Positions 4,252 to 5,222 of a DNA stretch of 5,222 nucleotides are shown here, in pieces. Within the stretch, counting starts at the first letter, position 1, and each line of letters starts with the position of its first letter. Below the pieces are notes generated by a model, which saw only the letters and a list, made by a program, of their open reading frames with translations, was not told where the DNA came from and made no database searches. Source of the stretch: an uncultured Pseudomonadota bacterium (lineage in GTDB: Bacteria; Pseudomonadota; Gammaproteobacteria; Methylococcales; Methylomonadaceae); the NCBI GenBank assembly GCA_903902945.1, contig CAIUWU010000143.1, forward strand, positions 1 to 5,222, read 5' to 3'. The position numbers and the translations under genes are program-made.

Positions 4252-5222
4252 TCCCTGACCCAGCTTTCCACCAATTGATTGGGAATGGCGGGACTTTCTG
4301 AAGACTCAGGGTATTCCCTGCCAGTGACAATTAACAGGATGACTCTAAGCGTATCGGCAACCAGCACCCAGGTAATCAGCATAAACAAACTGGTCAGGCC
4401 GGCATTCAGGTAATCATTAAAAATCAGGCTGGGCGCCTTGTGGGCCATATCCGCCGACAAGCTCCCGGCATTCAGTTTCTGACTAAGATCGGCGGCATGC
4501 GCCAGGAAACCAACCCGCAAATCATCGGCAAATAATTTTTCCCAGGCCGCACTGCTGGTTACGATGATTAACCAGCTCAAAGGCAGCGCCGTAACCCAGC
4601 AATATTTCAGCTTACCGGTTTTGACCAGAATGGTTGTGCCGACACACAGCGCAATCGCAGCCAGCATCTGATTGGCAATACCAAACAATGGCCACAGACT
4701 GTTAATACCGCCCAAGGGATCGATGGTACCCATGTAGAGAAAATAGCCCCATGTCGCCACCACGCCGGCACTGGTCAACAGTGCGCTGTCTTTTAGCGCG
4801 CCGTTGCTGAAATTGCCCAGCATGTCCTGCAGCATAAAACGCGCTACCCGGGTGCCGGCATCCAGCGTGGTTAAGATAAACAGAGCCTCGAACATAATCG
4901 CAAAGTGATACCAGGCCGACAATAAATGTTCACCAAACACTTTGGCAAACAGACTGGCCATGCCCACTGCCAGCGATGGTGCTCCACCGGTACGGGCAAA
5001 CAGCGTTGATTCGCCCATGGTATTAGCCAGTTGCTGCATTTGTTCGACACTGAGCGCAAAACCCCAGCTATTGATTTTGGCCACTGCATCAGCCGCATTG
5101 GCACCGACAATACCAGCAGGACTGTTAATGGCAAAATAAACGCCCGGCTCTAAAACAGTCGCCGCTATTAATGCCATGATGGCCACAAAAGACTCCATCG
5201 CCATGGCGCCATAACCAATGAA
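4248..5222 (-). CDS. cstA: Carbon starvation protein CstA, C-terminal part (partial at window edge)
   Basis: The visible 324 residues are the C-terminal part of a CstA-family inner-membrane transporter (about 700 residues in E. coli). The frame stays open to the right edge and reads FIGYGAMAMESFVAIMALIA there, so the internal ATG at 5204 is not the start. Family motifs include ALIAATVLEPGVYFAIN, FEALFILTTLDAGTRVARF, RFMLQDMLGNF and NSLWPLFGIANQMLAA, separated by several hydrophobic membrane spans. After a long polar loop (KLFADDLRVGF to SLIFNDYLNAG) comes a last span and a short hydrophilic tail ending ESWVRD. CstA proteins import pyruvate or peptides and in enterobacteria are induced by carbon starvation; the substrate here is unknown. 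The stop (TAG, 4250-4248) overlaps that of the Bfd-like gene, and no hairpin terminator is seen past it. The promoter lies outside the window. Confidence 0.95.
   Translation of the reverse strand, partial: FIGYGAMAMESFVAIMALIAATVLEPGVYFAINSPAGIVGANAADAVAKINSWGFALSVEQMQQLANTMGESTLFARTGGAPSLAVGMASLFAKVFGEHLLSAWYHFAIMFEALFILTTLDAGTRVARFMLQDMLGNFSNGALKDSALLTSAGVVATWGYFLYMGTIDPLGGINSLWPLFGIANQMLAAIALCVGTTILVKTGKLKYCWVTALPLSWLIIVTSSAAWEKLFADDLRVGFLAHAADLSQKLNAGSLSADMAHKAPSLIFNDYLNAGLTSLFMLITWVLVADTLRVILLIVTGREYPESSESPAIPNQLVESWVRD

Noticed and set aside
1..5222. CRISPR array, tRNA or rRNA, insertion sequence or attachment site
   Set aside because: No spaced direct repeats, cloverleaf sequence, transposase gene or terminal inverted repeats were seen. 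The genes are packed and of housekeeping type.

Overview
The window looks like a chromosomal piece of a Gram-negative gammaproteobacterium. The GreB, SlyD, Dtd and CstA proteins are of gammaproteobacterial type, and there is a typical outer-membrane lipoprotein. A three-gene set of the kind found beside PQQ-dependent alcohol dehydrogenases, together with a very Cys/His-rich exported protein, makes a methylotroph or methanotroph (Methylococcales-like) a reasonable guess. That placement is inference; no taxonomic marker gene is present. Nothing indicates phage, IS elements, CRISPR or recent transfer.

Layout. (1) Positions 1-1694, + strand: the 3' end of a YVTN-type beta-propeller gene, an ABC ATPase and an ABC-2 permease. 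Each junction is an ATGA overlap, so this is the end of one operon. The set resembles the PQQ-catabolism-associated ABC system (Pseudomonas PedBC, Methylobacterium LutEF), which has been tied genetically to alcohol oxidation and lanthanide uptake. (2) Positions 1718-1753: a strong hairpin with A- and T-tracts on its two sides, able to terminate the operon and the convergent gene. (3) Positions 1770-2297, - strand: a lipoprotein with seven degenerate C-x(2-3)-H-C units, probably metal-binding. It has a near-consensus sigma-70 promoter, and a 24-bp near-perfect palindrome lies just upstream of the -35 box. (4) Positions 2475-3431, - strand: greB followed closely by dtd. (5) Positions 3491-4026, + strand: slyD, divergent from greB, with a histidine tail and its own terminator. 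(6) Positions 4045-4251, + strand: a stand-alone Bfd-like [2Fe-2S] protein. (7) Positions 4248-5222, - strand: the C-terminal part of the transporter CstA, overlapping the Bfd-like gene tail to tail by 4 bp and running off the window.

The ABC operon and the CstA gene concern transport and carbon use. greB and dtd serve transcription and translation quality control, and slyD serves folding and metal handling. The least explained item is the Cys/His-repeat lipoprotein with its palindrome-flanked promoter, which is the best candidate for an undescribed metal-responsive unit. Its soft-metal ligands suggest Cu, Zn or Ni rather than lanthanides, so its closeness to the PQQ-type ABC operon need not mean a shared function.
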